DNA of 21,302 bases from Ethanoligenens sp047722935 (GTDB lineage Bacteria; Bacillota; Clostridia; Oscillospirales; Ethanoligenentaceae), in the NCBI GenBank assembly GCA_047722935.1, contig JBDNZS010000053.1, positions 1 to 21,302 of the forward strand, in the 5' to 3' direction. Every line of letters starts with the position of its first letter. Position 1 is the first letter of the stretch. The translations under genes were made by a program, and so were the position numbers. This document shows positions 21,004 to 21,302 of this stretch, in pieces. Below the pieces are notes generated by a model. The model made no database searches. It was given only the letters and a program-made list of their open reading frames with translations, and was not told the origin of the DNA.

Positions 21004-21302
21004 ATGGGGTATAGATTTTCTCTGGAAACCGCTAATACTGTAGCAAATCTTGCATTTGGCAAGGTTTTATCATGTTATAGCGACATTTTTAGCTCAGAGA
21101 ATAGATATCACGAGTTTAAAGAGTTCATCGATACTTTTGATGAGAATTTTTTTATAGGGGATAAGCGATATAATGATTACCGGGGTAACGATTTGGAATA
21201 TAGAAATTATCGCTATAAAAAACAATCTTATCCTAACAGACGAGAATTATATCTCGAAACAGTTCGAAATATATCTATACAGCTCAAAGAAGGGGACCAT
21301 AA
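21004..21302 (+). CDS. Unknown AT-rich gene, 5' part only, cut by the window edge
   Basis: An open frame starts at ATG 21004 with a perfect AAGGAGG eight bases upstream and stays open for 99 codons to the right edge. It begins MGYRFSLETANTVANLAFGK and continues with SCYSDIFSSENRYHEFKEF, a Tyr/Arg/Asn-rich stretch (NDYRGNDLEYRNYRYKKQ) and RRELYLETVRNISIQL. No membrane segment or signal peptide is visible, so it is probably cytoplasmic. I do not recognise the family. Its low GC content and plus orientation set it apart from the conjugation genes, suggesting acquired cargo. Functions such as defence or regulation would be guesses until the rest is seen. Confidence 0.75.
   Translation, partial: MGYRFSLETANTVANLAFGKVLSCYSDIFSSENRYHEFKEFIDTFDENFFIGDKRYNDYRGNDLEYRNYRYKKQSYPNRRELYLETVRNISIQLKEGDH

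Overview
The window looks like part of a conjugative or mobilizable element (an ICE or a plasmid) of a Gram-positive anaerobe of the Clostridia, probably an Oscillospiraceae/Ruminococcaceae-like lineage. This rests on gene content and strong AGGAGG-type ribosome binding sites, not on any database search. The backbone is moderately GC-rich and almost all on the minus strand. Both ends (about 1-1300 and 20800-21302) are clearly more AT-rich and look like inserted or cargo DNA.

Read along the minus strand from right to left, the order is as follows. A VirB4-type conjugation ATPase heads a tight operon with an amidoligase and a gamma-glutamylcyclotransferase-like gene. Next is a small control island with two plus-strand XRE-type regulators and a divergent SLOG-family gene, with clear promoters, operators and terminators. 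Then come an NlpC/P60 cell-wall peptidase with a membrane anchor, an actin-like ParM and a small ParR-like ribbon-helix-helix protein. ParR is followed by three copies of a ~20-bp dyad at 53-54 bp spacing, a good candidate centromere (parC). Two related DUF6103-like genes follow, then a 425-bp non-coding stretch full of inverted repeats and repeated CGACCCCG motifs (candidate oriT). After it lie a small putative relaxosome protein, a LURP-one-like protein and a large MobL/MobP-type relaxase with about twelve C-terminal Sel1 repeats.

Left of the relaxase is a 1989-aa RHS/YD-repeat protein. It carries peptidoglycan-binding-like repeats and a DUF1906 glycoside-hydrolase-like domain at the N-terminus and an unrecognised variable C-terminus after the RHS core, which is polymorphic-toxin architecture. 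Directly past its 3' end is an AT-rich zone. This holds a structured-RNA candidate resembling HEARO/omega RNA but with no iscB gene, a strong minus-strand promoter followed by a short leader and an intrinsic terminator, a start-less coding remnant, a 204-aa membrane-anchored or secreted protein, and the start of another gene leaving the window.

As a system, VirB4, the NlpC/P60 peptidase, the relaxase and its accessory protein would serve DNA transfer. ParM, ParR and the repeats would stabilise the extrachromosomal form. The regulators and SLOG gene form a control module, and the RHS protein, amidoligase/cyclotransferase pair and AT-rich flanking genes are likely cargo. No coupling protein (VirD4), VirB6-like protein or integrase is seen here.
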